This document shows, one piece after another, positions 22,090-33,530 of a DNA stretch of 64,000 nt. The first letter of the stretch is position 1. Each line of letters opens with the position of its first letter. This stretch comes from Sordariomycetes sp. S80-01Y (lineage: Eukaryota; Ascomycota; Sordariomycetes). Location of the stretch: contig JAXQJY010000026.1 in assembly GCA_037042185.1 (NCBI GenBank), positions 186,001 through 250,000 of the forward strand. Direction: 5' to 3'. The notes beneath the pieces are model-generated. The model did no database searches, was not told where the DNA came from, and was given only the letters and a program-made list of their open reading frames with translations. The translations under genes were made by a program, and so were the position numbers.

Positions 22090-24961
22090 TTACACCTCCC
22101 CATCCGCGGCATCGCCCATCTCCGCGTCCTGCGTGTCGTCCTCGCCGTCTCCCCTCTTCAGAGCGTCGATGCTGGCCAGAGCCTTCTCGAATTTCGTCTT
22201 CTCCCGGCGGAGTGACTCGCGGCGAGCCGACATCTCGGGATTTTCTTCCATCAGCCTCTCGTACGTCTGCTCGGGCACGTTGCCTATAAGGCCGAGCTGC
22301 TGGTCAAGGAAGAGGCTCAGCTCCGCCTTCATGGCTGGAATCATGAGGCAGAAGATGACTTGGATGACATTGTCGACGAATCGCTGAGCCGCGAGGCGAT
22401 AATAGCCCCTAACGTACGATATTACCTCAAGCTCTTTCGAGAATTTGTCAGCCCCGATCTTGGCAGCTTCGGCCGTGCGCTTCTTGACGTCGGCGTCACG
22501 CTCTGCCTCAGACATGGTCTTCCAGTCTCGGAGAGGCTTGTCCCTCTCAGCTTGAGCTTTCGGGTCGCCGTACGCAATCATCCTCTGCTTGTGGCGCCAG
22601 CGAACAAGCGTCAAGTGATCTTCCTCCTCGAAGCGCTTGAGGGAGTCATGGTCAAAGGTCGTGATCTGAGTCAGCTCAACACTGTAGCAGCGGAGCATGT
22701 GTTCCCGGGCGATCTCGGTGTGTTTGTCTAAGAAGGTTTTGAGGTGCTTCCCGCACTCTTGGAAGATCACGCGGTTGTGAAGACCATTCAGGGAGGTTCT
22801 CAAGGCGTCACTAAGCTCCTTACGGAGCAACTTGCTTGTTTCGACGAGAAATGTTCTCATTGGAAGCTCTATGGGCTTCAGAGCCTCGAGCGCAAGCGAG
22901 TCGTACACCTCAGGCGGGATGCGACCGGGCATGCCAGCGCGAGCCTTGGCCTCGATCTCATCGCGGACTTGACGCAGGTTGCGGAATCCCCGACCGACAT
23001 TATCGTACTTGTCAAAGGGCTTCGCAAACCCGGGCCGATTCGCGGATGGCTGCGGAGTTTGGCGAGGAGTATTACCGTTGTCGGGCTCTTCGCTCTTCAT
23101 CACGACGCTATGTTGAGACGCGGGTGTGCTGCTGCGGTGTCGCTTGGAGGGCGTCTCAGGAGGTGCCATGTGCCTGCGCTTGGCAGGGTTCGTCGGGGTA
23201 TTGACTTGAGCATCATCTTCGTCATCCGAGTCCAGGAGGCTGACAACAGGCGTGTCAGAAGCGTCCCGGAGCATGAACTTTGGATGAATGCCCAGGACGC
23301 AGGCACTGAAGCTGCTTGGGAGAGTATTGAAGGTTTTCCTGAATACCTCGATGTTCTGTCGAGCAGCCTCGCTGAACTCGCGAAGCGATTTCTTGACCTC
23401 ATGCTCCGTATTGGTCGGCAGGTCTGGCAGAGTTGCGAGCTCCTTGTTGATCCTGTTCAGGTGGACCTTCACCTTTCGCTCGATGTGCGGAAGACTGTTG
23501 GCGAACTGTTCGGCGAGCTTTTGTGAAACCAGTTCGTTCAGAGGGGCAATACCGCAGCGATGCTCGTACTTGTGGAAAGCTACGGGCCACGACTCAACGC
23601 TCTTGGCTCGGAATATCATATCTTCCCACTGGGTGAGCTCTTCCAAAGTACGTCCTTGAGGTCGAGAGGTGATGAAGTACCCGGGACCGGTACGGTGTGA
23701 GTTGCCCGCCATGATATCTAGCCATCGGGCGTAGCCATCGCTGGACGGGGGAACTAGATCGGCCTTGGTGAGGACACCAACCGTGCGGTGGGAAGCCCCT
23801 AAATGGCGAACTAGGGCAGAAGTAGCGGAGTTCTCTGGATCGTTGTTCATGGGCATGGTGCACATGATGATCGCAGACTCACGCTGAATGTATTTCTTGG
23901 CCAGGTTCTTCACGACGTGGATTGTGTAGCTGTCCTCGTCGTTCTTCGAGTTCTGGAAGATGCCAGGCAGATCGTAGAAGGAGAGGTTGGGGAACTCGGG
24001 CCCCTTGATCTCCAGGAAAACAACATTCGGTGAGAACTTGGCGGTCGTCTCAGCCTGGTCGACGTCCCGGCACAAGGATCCAGAGCCCGGTACGAACATT
24101 TCCGATGGCTTATCGGGGTTCAGAATAGCAATCTGAGCCCAGCGTAGCGTCTCCTCGATCTCGGCATTGTCTTGCACTGCCTTGAACTCTGTCGTGGTGC
24201 TGCTCTCTAGCTGGCGCCACGGATAGAAGGGGTCCCGATCCGTAACGTCCTTTTCGTTGATAGGCGATCCGTCAGCAGGAGGAGCATACCTATACATCTT
24301 CTGCAAGGAGATCCGGCAAGACCAGGATGAGTTCCGGGAGACGCGGATGTGTAGCGGGCATCTGGTACATGTGCCGTCGCTTCGCGGTAGGTCCAGGCTG
24401 GCAAGGCCTGACATAATGGTAGACTTGCCCGCTGACTGGTCTCCGACAAGAACAAGCTCTGGGAGAGGCACATCGTGAGACACACCAAGACCCTGGAGCT
24501 CGCCGAGGGTGTCGTTGTGGGCCTTGAGCTTCTGCCCGAGCTCACGGAAAGAGGTTTGGAAGTTGAAGCTGTCCTCAACCGGTGGGCTGGGAATACCTTG
24601 GATACCATGGTCCTTAGCTGGGATGCGGTGCTCCATAAGCACCGGTTCCGACTCCGTCACAGTTGGACGCTCGCTGGGGGGGGCTATTGAATGCAGTGGT
24701 CAGCGCACGGTTCAGTTTCAGGATCGCGTGCATCTAGAGCTTGAACTTACGAGCATCAGAACGACCCTTTCGAAAGGGCTCATTAATAGAGTTGGTGTCG
24801 CCTCCCACGCTACTGGCCTCGTAGATATTGCTAGAAGAGACATTGGCAGTGCCCGAGACGGTTGGAGGGTTGGCCACGTTGCTGCTGGTGTGGTCAGGGC
24901 TGCCCGCTTCAGCCTTTATCTGACGGCGGCGGCCCTGTCCATTGGCAGTGGAGTGAGGCAT
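22090..24961 (-). CDS. Dynamin-like GTPase (Mx/dynamin family)
   Basis: Two exons, 24751-24961 and 22090-24683, intron GTAAGT...AATAG of 67 nt, give 934 residues. The large GTPase domain begins near residue 108. G1 is GDQSAGKST at about 151-159, the switch I Thr lies in DGTCTRCP, G3 is DLPG (SFYDLPGIF), G4 is TKAD (GVLTKADLVPP). The stalk follows, and helices near the C-terminus (about 790-915) match the GED region. A disordered insert at about residues 520-610 carries KRRH and KRHR clusters, which resemble a bipartite nuclear signal. Such proteins polymerise on membranes; filamentous fungi keep several Mx-like paralogs of unknown role, apart from Vps1 and Dnm1. The first 75 residues are polar and low complexity. 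The start is the ATG at 24959-24961, giving an in-phase splice. Confidence 0.85.
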
Positions 24962-25932
24962 GATGAGGCCGCGTCGACGTTGTGAGCCCGTGGCTCCAGC
25001 GGTGCTGTGGTCGATATAAGCGGTGCGCACTGCCTTGGGGAAGTTGGCGGTGGTCGGAAGAGTTGAAGATGGAAGAAAATGGATGAGAAAGAAGATGAGT
25101 GAGCAGAAGAAAGAGACGCGACACAAAGTCCGGTACGATCACGGCGAATATGAAGTTTGAAGTGCAGAGGTGAAGTCAAGGTGAATCTCTCGAGGTCACC
25201 GAGGCTGGGACACGGGAGGCGCACTTAGGTGGTTCTCTGAGGCAACTCCAGGTCCCGATACAAATTGTTAGCACCCACTAGTTGGAGCTCACCAAACGGC
25301 CACATTGGGCCAGTTTGACGACAGAAAATTTGATCAAAGCGTTTCTAAAGGGCTTTTCAAGATGTAATGCACTATTAGAAGACTTGAAGAGCTCTTCCGC
25401 CCGTCAATGGTTGACTACCTGCACCATCATTAACAGAACTGAATGCCGCCCGGAGAAGTTTAGGAGTTGGTATAAATCCAGGGGGTTGGGAGCTGAACAG
25501 GGGTCCAGCCTTGTGTGGCTTGTAAGTCAGCAGCCAAAGAGCTTGCGCCACAGCAATACGAGTGTCGGCTGTCTGTACGTAGAGGGTCAACTTGCGCAAA
25601 ACGAAATGGAGGCTTGGCTTCTCACAGGGTAAAATTCAGCACAGCTACCATAGCAACACACTCGTGTCGGTACACTTATTTTCACTGCTGTCTTCTGACC
25701 CTCCAGTTGCCAGCCAGCCAGCAAGCATCTTACCCACGTTCAGTGCCTGAGTCAAGCGATCGTCACCCAGATCTGCAACGGCCCCTCCCCGCACCAGCCA
25801 CACACCCCACACTTGACCGCTCAGGCTCAGGCTCCCCCTCCAACACCCATCCCGAGTCAAAGTCAACAACACATATCCATTCCCGACGTCCAACGCCTCC
25901 CCGACGTCCCTCGCAGCCCTAATCGCGTCGCC
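24962..25932. other. Intergenic, divergent promoters
   Basis: Separates the dynamin-like gene (leftward) from the GDP-mannose pyrophosphorylase gene (rightward). The last 250 bases are C/A-rich leader sequence. An in-frame upstream ATG at 25813 could lengthen the pyrophosphorylase by 40 codons but the added residues look like translated leader. Confidence 0.5.
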
Positions 25933-27332
25933 ATGTCGCTCCAAGTCCCCATGACGCACCGCCCCAAGGGCGACGCTGGCGGCAGCACCAAGGCCGTCAT
26001 CCTGGTACGTCTCGTCGCCAACCCCTTTTCTTCCCCCGGATTCTAACGAAGCAGGTCGGCGGCCCGTCTCGCGGCACTCGCTTCCGCCCGCTCTCCCTCG
26101 ACGTCCCGAAGCCCCTATTCGAAGTCGCGGGCCACCCCATCATCTGGCACTGTCTCTCCGCCGTCGCCCAGGTGGGCTCCATACACGACGTCTGCATCAT
26201 CGGCTACTACGACGAGTCCGTTTTCCGCGACTTCATCAAGGACGCTACCAAGGAGTTCCCCGTACTTTCCTCGATCAAATACCTCCGCGAGTACCAGGCT
26301 CTAGGTACGGCCGGAGGGTTGTACCACTTCCGCGACGCCATCCTCAAGGGGCGCCCGGACAAGCTCTTCGTGCTGAACGCGGACGTGTGCTGCAGTTTCC
26401 CCCTGGGGGACATGCTGAAGCTGTTCGACGACAAGGACGCCGAGGCCGTCATTCTGGGGACACGCGTGAGCGACGACGCCGCCACAAACTTCGGCTGCAT
26501 CGTCAGTGACGCCCACACCCGCCGCGTGCTGCACTACGTCGAGAAGCCCGAGTCCAAGATCAGCAACCTCATCAACTGCGGCGTCTACCTCTTCTCGACC
26601 GAGGCCATCTTCCCCAGCATCAAGTCCGCGATTAAGCGTCGCACCGACCGCCCCGCGCGGCTCGTGTCCTACCCTTCCTCGGACAACCTCGAGACGTTCC
26701 ATCCCGTCGCTAGGGGTGAGGAGGACGACGATGACGAGGAGAGGAAGAACGAGGTGATCCGCCTGGAGCAGGATATCCTCGGAGACATGGCGGACAGCAA
26801 GCAGTTCTTTGTCTGCGAGACAAAGGACTTCTGGAGGCAAATCAAGACAGCTGGGTCAGCGGTGCCGGCCAACGCGCTGTACCTTCAACGGGCATGGCAG
26901 GCAGGAAGCGAGGAGCTCGCGAAGCCGAGCGCCAACATCGTCCCTCCCGTGTACATCCACCCCACGGCCGAGATCCACCCCACGGCCAAGCTCGGACCCA
27001 ACGTGTCGATCGGGCCCAGGGCTGTCATCGGAGCAGGCGCGCGCGTGAAGGAGACAGTGGTGCTCGAGGACTGCGAGATCAAGCACGACGCCTGCGTGCT
27101 GTACAGCATCATCGGCTGGGGCAGCCGCGTGGGCGCGTGGGCGCGCGTCGAGGGCACGCCGACGCCAGTGGGCAGCCACTCGACGAGCATCGTCAAGAAC
27201 GGCGTCAAGGTGCAGAGCATCACCATCCTGGGCAAGGATTGCGGCGTGGGCGACGAGGTCAGGGTGCAGAACTGCGTCTGCCTGCCGTACAAGGAGCTGA
27301 AGAGGGACGTTGCGAACGAGGTCATCATGTGA
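25933..27332 (+). CDS. GDP-mannose pyrophosphorylase, alpha (GMPPA-like) subunit
   Basis: Two exons, 25933-26004 and 26055-27332, intron GTACGT...CTAACGAAGCAG of 50 nt, give 449 residues. The nucleotidyltransferase signature spans the junction: AVILVGGPSRGTRFRPLSLD, then VPKPLFEVAGHPIIWHCLSA. The C-terminal third is a left-handed beta-helix of hexapeptide repeats (IHPTAEIHPTAKLGPNVSIG and on to about residue 420). The longer protein and this form of signature match the alpha subunit, which in animals regulates the catalytic GMPPB rather than doing most of the mannose-1-phosphate + GTP to GDP-mannose reaction. An acidic insert with a D/E run sits near residue 205. GDP-mannose feeds N- and O-mannosylation, GPI anchors and wall mannan. 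It is convergent with a nucleotide-sugar transporter. Confidence 0.88.
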
Positions 27333-27741
27333 GGCGGGCTGAGGAGGCGTGCATTTACTGGAAATGAGATCAAAAAGACGTAATGAAGACGGAATGAATG
27401 AAAACACCTAGCGCATTATCTAGGATGCTCAGCGTTGAAGCCTTTCACGTACCCAAGCGAACCGCAGCGCAATGCAAGCCCAGCCTCATGTTCAAAGATC
27501 AGCTTCTTATCCGGAAACAAAGCGAAGGTGCCTAGGTCAACCCCTTTCTCAATTCTGCCATGGCCAGAGTTTCAATCAAAGGTACGAGCCGTAAGCACTT
27601 TCTATAAATCGCATCTATATCCAATGACGCTTTTCTACCCAGACGCCGAATGTATATGTATGTGTGTACCCTGTAAGAGCATATCTTCCCAAAACGCCTG
27701 GACTGTGGCCGATAGCTAGCCCCTCCTGTACTCTCTTCTAA
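27333..27741. other. Short intergenic between convergent genes
   Basis: 3' flanks of the pyrophosphorylase and the nucleotide-sugar transporter. A/T-richer than the flanking genes; no gene seen. Confidence 0.5.
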
Positions 27742-29252
27742 TTAATCGTCCCTCTTGATGTCTCCCCTGCTGGGTATCCTCGGCAGCATGGGGCTGCTTG
27801 GCCGGCTCGAGGTGAGCCCCTCGGCCCCGTGCCGTCGGTCGACCTGCAGCTTGCCCGGGTCGAACGGGTTCAGCTTGGGCGACGAGCCCAGTCGCGGGGT
27901 GTGGAGCGGCGCAATGGCTGGCTTCTCGAAGGAGACGATGCGCACTGGCGGTGGACGGTGGCCTGGGATGGCCAGTTTGCGATCTGGCGTGCCGTAGAGA
28001 TATGTCGAGAGCAGAACGAGAAGTGTTCCGGTGACGAACTGCAAGTATGTTAGCCAGGCCAGCTTGTAAAAGGGAACAACTTCAGAAAGTGTCAACTTAC
28101 CGTCCACGTGACCTTGAAGTCAAATGCCCAGACGCTCACCCCGAAACTCAGCAGGATACTGATACTGGTCGCAAAGTTCTTCACAATATTATCCGCATCC
28201 CTGATGACCAGACTCGCCACCATTCCTCCCACAGCCTGCAGCACCACGGCCGACCAGACAACCCAGTTGTACCCTTCGAAGAAGCCGTGCTCCCGGATGC
28301 CCTCGCCATCGCGCCAGATGACGCCACCTAGAAAGGCGGAAATGAGGGAGTAGAAGGAGAGCTGCACGTTGCGGATCCAGACGCTGGTCTGCGAGGGGCC
28401 CTGCTTGAGGAGCTTCTCGAAGTAGACGCCCGTCAAGCCCGAGACGGCGGCGGCGATGAGGACAGCTGTGACGCCGAGGGTATGGTTCATGGCTGGCTCG
28501 GGGGGTCCCAAATCCTCCGTGATGCCCTGGTACGTAGCGCTGCGCTTCGAGAGGTGGTTCTCAGACTGCGGCGCGTACAGCTCCGGACTCGCCTGGGCCA
28601 GCTCATGCAGCGACCTGGGGAAGAAATGGTCCGTCGTGTCGTGCAGTATCAGACTCCCGGGCATGCTGGTCTCGCTCGGCAGGCAGACAACACACACGCC
28701 AAGCGTCAGGACGCACAGGCTCATCCACCTCTTCAAGCCCAGCGGCCGCCTCAGAAGCACCACGCTGAAAAGCGCAGTCGTCAGGATCTTGAGCTGGTAG
28801 AGAACCTGGAACTGCACCGCATCGAGATTCCCCACGGCGGCGTACTGCAAGAGGTTCTGTAGGGTGTAGAGGGTCGCTAGGATGGCCAGTTCCCATCCGT
28901 CACCAGCAAATACGTTCCTGTACACACCCTCCAACAAAACGCTGGCGGGCGTGCTCGGGGCGAGCGTCTTGGAGGTTTCGTATATCGCGAGCGTGAGCGA
29001 GATGGCGAGCTTGATCAATTCGTTCATGAAGACGGCCGTCGAGGTGAAGTAACGGTGATCCGAGGTCGGGGGCATTATACGGGAGTAGTGCATTATAAGA
29101 ATGAGAGCCGAGTTCTGGAAGCAAAGCTAACATCTGTGTTAGCAACAGCACCAGATGTGGGTGAGCGAGCGGCCCGGACATACCGTAATTAGGGAGGCAT
29201 GTCGCTTGAAGCCATCACCACCTCGCGGTGAGGAGGTGGTGAGGATGGCCAT
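27742..29252 (-). CDS. Golgi nucleotide-sugar transporter (UDP-galactose/UDP-GlcNAc type)
   Basis: Three exons, 29184-29252, 28101-29126 and 27742-28038, all phase 0, give 463 residues. The start ATG has a strong context (GCCGCCATGG). About ten hydrophobic segments of the Nuc_sug_transp (SLC35A) family are present. Family features: FQNSALILIMHYSR after the first span, a long stretch AVGNLDAVQFQVLYQLKILT at the usual span 3-4 position, and GLTGVYFEKLLKQG with the conserved FEK(L/I)LK motif. The FVTGTLLVLLSTYLYG segment closes the last span, after which a cytosolic tail of about 75 residues rich in Pro, Arg and Ser follows. The protein would exchange a UDP-sugar for UMP across the Golgi membrane. 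Galactose versus N-acetylglucosamine specificity cannot be told. Confidence 0.88.
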
Positions 29253-30737
29253 GGCGGCGGCGCGACGTGAAGATCCCTATGGATGGGATGCGGAGCTGTC
29301 GATTCGGGTATGCTGTCGAGGCGTCGCCAGTCGCGGGATCGTCAATGGGCCGTGTGGCGCGCGCTTGATTAGATATTAGGGGCGTCGAAATCGCTGGACG
29401 GGCGGTCGCAAAGCCAACGGAGCGACAGAGATGGTCGGGAGGAAACGACGTGCAGGAAGAGGTGGGAAAGGGAAAAGCAATGCAGAGGCAAGGAAACACA
29501 GAGAGAAGGAAACGAGGTCGCGGGTGCGTGCGTGAGTAGAAGATGGGAGATGGGAGGTTTGGAGGTGACGGGCTATGACGACGGAGGGCGCAACTTGAAC
29601 TTGAAGGGATGCGGCGTGGAGAGAATTTGGGCTCTGGGGCGCGCCAAGACGCGACCCCCTGTCCGAGGCGAGACCAGCCCGGAAGACCACTGGCAGCCTG
29701 TGGGGCGCTGCATTTAGAGGTGCCCTGTGGCACCAATGGGGATGTAAGTCTAATGCAGTTGGGCCTTGGAAAGGGGCTTCGAGGGAAGCCGGGAACGTGA
29801 TCGGGATAGCTTCAGTTAGGTCTATCTGCTACTCGACTGATGGTTGTGACTTATTGCGGTGCCAGGTGGAGGGCTGTCGCGTTGTCTTGGTGTCAGTCCG
29901 GCTGTAGCTATCCGTGCAAAGAAAAGGGCCACTTTTCTCAAAATCATGACTTTTACGGTGACAATGCCTTGGTAAACATTTTCCTCAGAAAGTCAAGAAG
30001 AAAACAAAAAACCATACGTTCCCCTCACCATGCAACCCGCCCATGCTCAAAACTCACATCTCAAAACACCGTCCATTCATAAAGCACCCCTTTCCATCCG
30101 TCAGTGTAGGGTAGGTAGCTGTCGTCCCACAACATCCCAAAATAAAGCCGCCCTCCTTTAAACCCTAGCCTGCCGCCTCGGTCCCCCTATCCGTGTCGAT
30201 CCTCGCGTCGCCTCGTCTTCCAATGACATTCTTTCCCCCATTTGCCCAACCCACCGCTCTTCCACGACCCTCTCACCGTCGACGCCCATTTGGCGCTCGC
30301 GTCTGCAATAGGGTTTGTCCCATTTGCAGCCAGCCCTGCTCCGTGCCCACCATCATGCCCGTCTCACCTCACAACGTGGCAGCCTCCCAGCCCATCACAC
30401 CATCATCTGTCTCACAGCCCGTTCTTGGCCGACGAGCGTCATTGTCGTCACCTCGCACGGCGGACCGTGTGAATTTCGGACCGCCAACATTGTCGTTTTG
30501 TTGCACAAGTCATCATGTCTCACGACCCACTGCACCAACAAGGCAAGAAATTGTGTACAACCGTTCACTATTCACAGACCCTGGACTGTCTGTCCCCCCT
30601 CACCACCATCCTGGATATAACCGCGGGCCTCTGCGCACTATACATTCCATTCGTCGAAGCTTGAACGAAATCTTCTGCCCCCTATATCTGGTTCCCCCCT
30701 GTCATGTGCCTTGTCCCAGAAGCGACGCTCATCCGCC
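29253..30737. other. Intergenic, nothing recognised
   Basis: Upstream of the nucleotide-sugar transporter and downstream of the GT15 gene. Contains C/T-rich belts at 29370-29560 (minus strand) and 30160-30480 (plus strand). Open frames here are Pro/Ser/His-rich shadows. Confidence 0.45.
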
Positions 30738-32125
30738 CTACGCCACGCTGCTTCCGACAGCAATTGCCAGCAAGCAGTCCAGGCTCGTCCGTGGCGTCAG
30801 GTATCGTCCCGTCTTGGTGCTCATGAGAAAGTTGCGCTCATCGATTGCCGTGTGACCGAGATTGGTCTTGGGATCCTTTTCGTGGCGCTGGAAGTCCGCG
30901 GCCAAGAGGGCCTTGAACTCGAGGTACGGCCTCATGCCTTGCTTCAGCATGTCGTCCCAGGTGAGGAAGTCAGTGTCATGACAGCCCTTGCCGTTACGAG
31001 TTGGCGATGTAGTGACTGAAGCCGCAACGATGCTGGTGTGATGCTTCGAGACACTGTTCCTGGGCAGAAACAATGTCGTGCTGAGCCCGTGAACAACAAG
31101 ATCGTTGGAGGGCCTATGTGGCGCCTCTGTCAAGCCGTCCATCAGCGCTTGGTACCTCTGCCCACGCAAAAAGGCAAAAGAGCCGAGCTCAAACTTGGGA
31201 TAGAGGGCGCCGCTGCAAACCTCGGTCATTGAAGCCCAGAATGCCCGCGCAAGATCCCAAGTATCCTCTGATCCTTCAGCATCACCGGCCGCATTATCCT
31301 GTTCGCCATCAGTCTCGAAAAGGGCACGCAGCTGCGTATTGCCCAAGCTTTGACGCTCGAGGTCCCCCTCACCAGATCCTTTAGCCCTCAGAGCACCCCG
31401 CCACGTCTTTAGTGCACCCTGATGCGGCAGAGGTAGGTTATGGTCTACACGAGATAGGACGAGCAGCGAGAGCGCCTCGAGGTCAGGCGGGCCCAGCATT
31501 GGTTCGGTGAAGCCATATTCAATACCGTGGTCGCGCATGAAGCGGAAGACGTCGAACTCGAGAGGGTGGTCGAAGCGGGCCTGGGAATGAGTAGCCGTCA
31601 AAGTATGAGCTGGAGGGGGGAACTCACACCGGGCTCGACGTGCCAAAACCAGTCGTAGTCTCTCATACGGGGTTCACGTGCAAACGGCCCGAGGGTCCAG
31701 CGGCGAACTGCAGCGCCGGGTGTCGCGGGCTGCCCATCGCGGCCATCTGCCTCCTATGCAGACGCTCCGAGCGACGCGCGCCCGTGGCTGAGGGAGACTA
31801 CTTCGAACAGGCAGTTGGCGCATGTGGCGTTGCAGGTCTGGGCCTTGAAGGAGTCGCTGAGAGGTTCCGCGCTGAAGAAGACCCAGTCGTACTGGTAGTT
31901 GGCGTTGAAAGTGTGTTCGAGTTGGCCGATGGAGGTGACGACAGGGGACAGGTCCTCCTCGCGCACGAGGGAGACGAGAGCCGCCCGCAGAATCGGGCTG
32001 TGCTCGGTTGTCGAAGGGAAGAGCGCGTCGGCGCGAGTGGAGCAGGTCGAGGTGAGAAGGGAGATGCCGACGAGCCAAGCCCAGACGTTGAGCTGGAGGT
32101 TGGCGAAACAAGCCGCGGGCTTCAT
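30738..32125 (-). CDS. Divergent alpha-1,2-mannosyltransferase, KRE2/MNT1 (GT15) family
   Basis: Proposed exons 31802-32125, 31628-31753 and 30738-31580 give 430 residues with in-phase introns GTAGTC...ATAG (48 nt) and GTGAGT...CCAG (47 nt). Family landmarks: an N-terminal hydrophobic anchor (about 12-28), RAALVSLVREEDLSPVVTSI, the F-N-x-x-Y-x-Y-D-W-V-F-F stretch, MRDYDWFWHVEPGARF, FRFMRDHGIEYGF and YPKFELGSFAFLRGQRYQAL. The residues known in Kre2 as metal-binding Glu (in EPD), nucleophile Glu (in NFEIG) and metal-binding His (in VHS) have counterparts in EPG, KFELG and VHG. The YYERWGD motif is missing and the middle of the domain is about 30 residues shorter than usual, so this is either a divergent subfamily or a decaying gene. 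Enzymes of this family extend O- and N-linked mannans in the Golgi. Confidence 0.6.
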
Positions 32126-33530
32126 GCTGGAAGCTCGGCGAAGGTCGCGTCGTTGCTCAACTGTACGAGAGGGAACTGGAGAAGCAGCGCGCTGAGATAA
32201 GCAGCGTAGTGAAGGTGCCTGGACAAGAATCGTAGATGAAAGGAGTGAATAGGAAGAGAAAAGTGCAGAAGAGGTGCGTGGATGTAGGCTGGGCGCTGTG
32301 CCAAGAATGCTGTTGTGTTTGCGTGAAGAAAGACGAGGGTGAGGTGTAAACAGAAGAAGAGGGTTAGAGAATAGTAAGGTACTAGAGGTAGAAGAGGGGT
32401 AAGTTAAGGTAAGGTAAGGTAAGGTAAGGTAGGTAGCGACCTCGAGACCATAGGTACCTGGGGGAGAAAGGTAGGACTCTTCTAGGCCTTGAGACGCTTT
32501 GTAGGCGGTAGGTGCGTCTGAAGAGCCTCCTATACTGCCAGGCTCTTCTAGGGCACCATCGGCACTATGGGGGATCTACCTGGGCTGTTCTTTAGGGTTC
32601 TTTAGGGGACGCCTCAGGAGACGGAGACAAGTTGTAGCGGCAGTGAAGCGGCAGGCAAGGCAGGCAAGGCGCCCAAGGCAGCTGCCAGTGCTCACCGGTG
32701 CGCGCCTGCCTCCGAGCCGCCCACCGCGTTGGTCAGGACCCGCGTAGACCTGCCCGGGCTGTCAGTAGAGGTTAGTGCCAGTGGAAGCTCACCGTCCAGC
32801 GTCCTGCACGTGAGTCCTGTTTTTTGAATGAGGGATTCCGTGGGGATGAGCAGACGAGGAGCAAGTGCTCCGGCGAGACCGGCTGGGGTGATGACCTGTA
32901 GGGAAGGCAAGGCAGGGCAAGGGAAGTAAGGTAAGTAAGCACGTTGGATAGTGGACAGGTGAGAAGGACGAGGTGGCGACGAAGAGCTCAGCAAACTGTC
33001 GATAAGCGGCAAATCACTGACAGCGAGCGTTCCAGTAGCAGAGAGCAAGAGAGACATGCACTTCTCGCTGCGTTGCAAACGCCGCAAACACGCTCAACCG
33101 AGCACGGCACGGGAAGGACACGAGGATGAGCCAAACAGCAATATTTGAGACGAGAAACATGAAAGGCGCAGCGTCAGGATCCGATCCGATACTGCGCTGC
33201 ACCGCACCGCAAGAAAACCTTTAACTCCTGTTGCACATCCGGATGCAGACCATATCCTCCCCGGTAACACCTCAACGCCTGGACCATTGTACACCTCTGT
33301 AGAACCATCGTCTTCAACCGCGGCGACCGTCACCCCCCAAGATCCATTGCCTCGGCAAGCGGGGAGCCGTAATCCTGTGAGTCCCCTATCTCGAAACCCA
33401 ACACCGCCTCTGGAGTGCTTGGTCGGACCACGATCGCACACCCTGCTTGCAGTTCCCTTGTGGCCGAGTACGTGACCCCCTTTTTCCTAGCCGAGCCGTC
33501 TTCTTCCTTGGCTCTGCCTCGTGGGGAGGC
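32126..33530. other. Intergenic with a pentamer repeat
   Basis: Upstream region of the GT15 gene and 3' flank of HIR1. Holds the TAAGG repeat described separately and a related AAGG/GGCAAGG-rich patch at 32640-32940. No gene recognised. Confidence 0.5.
32401..32436. repeat. TAAGG pentamer microsatellite
   Basis: Five to six perfect tandem TAAGG units followed by two shortened TAGG copies, about 275 bases upstream of the GT15 ATG. Confidence 0.9.
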
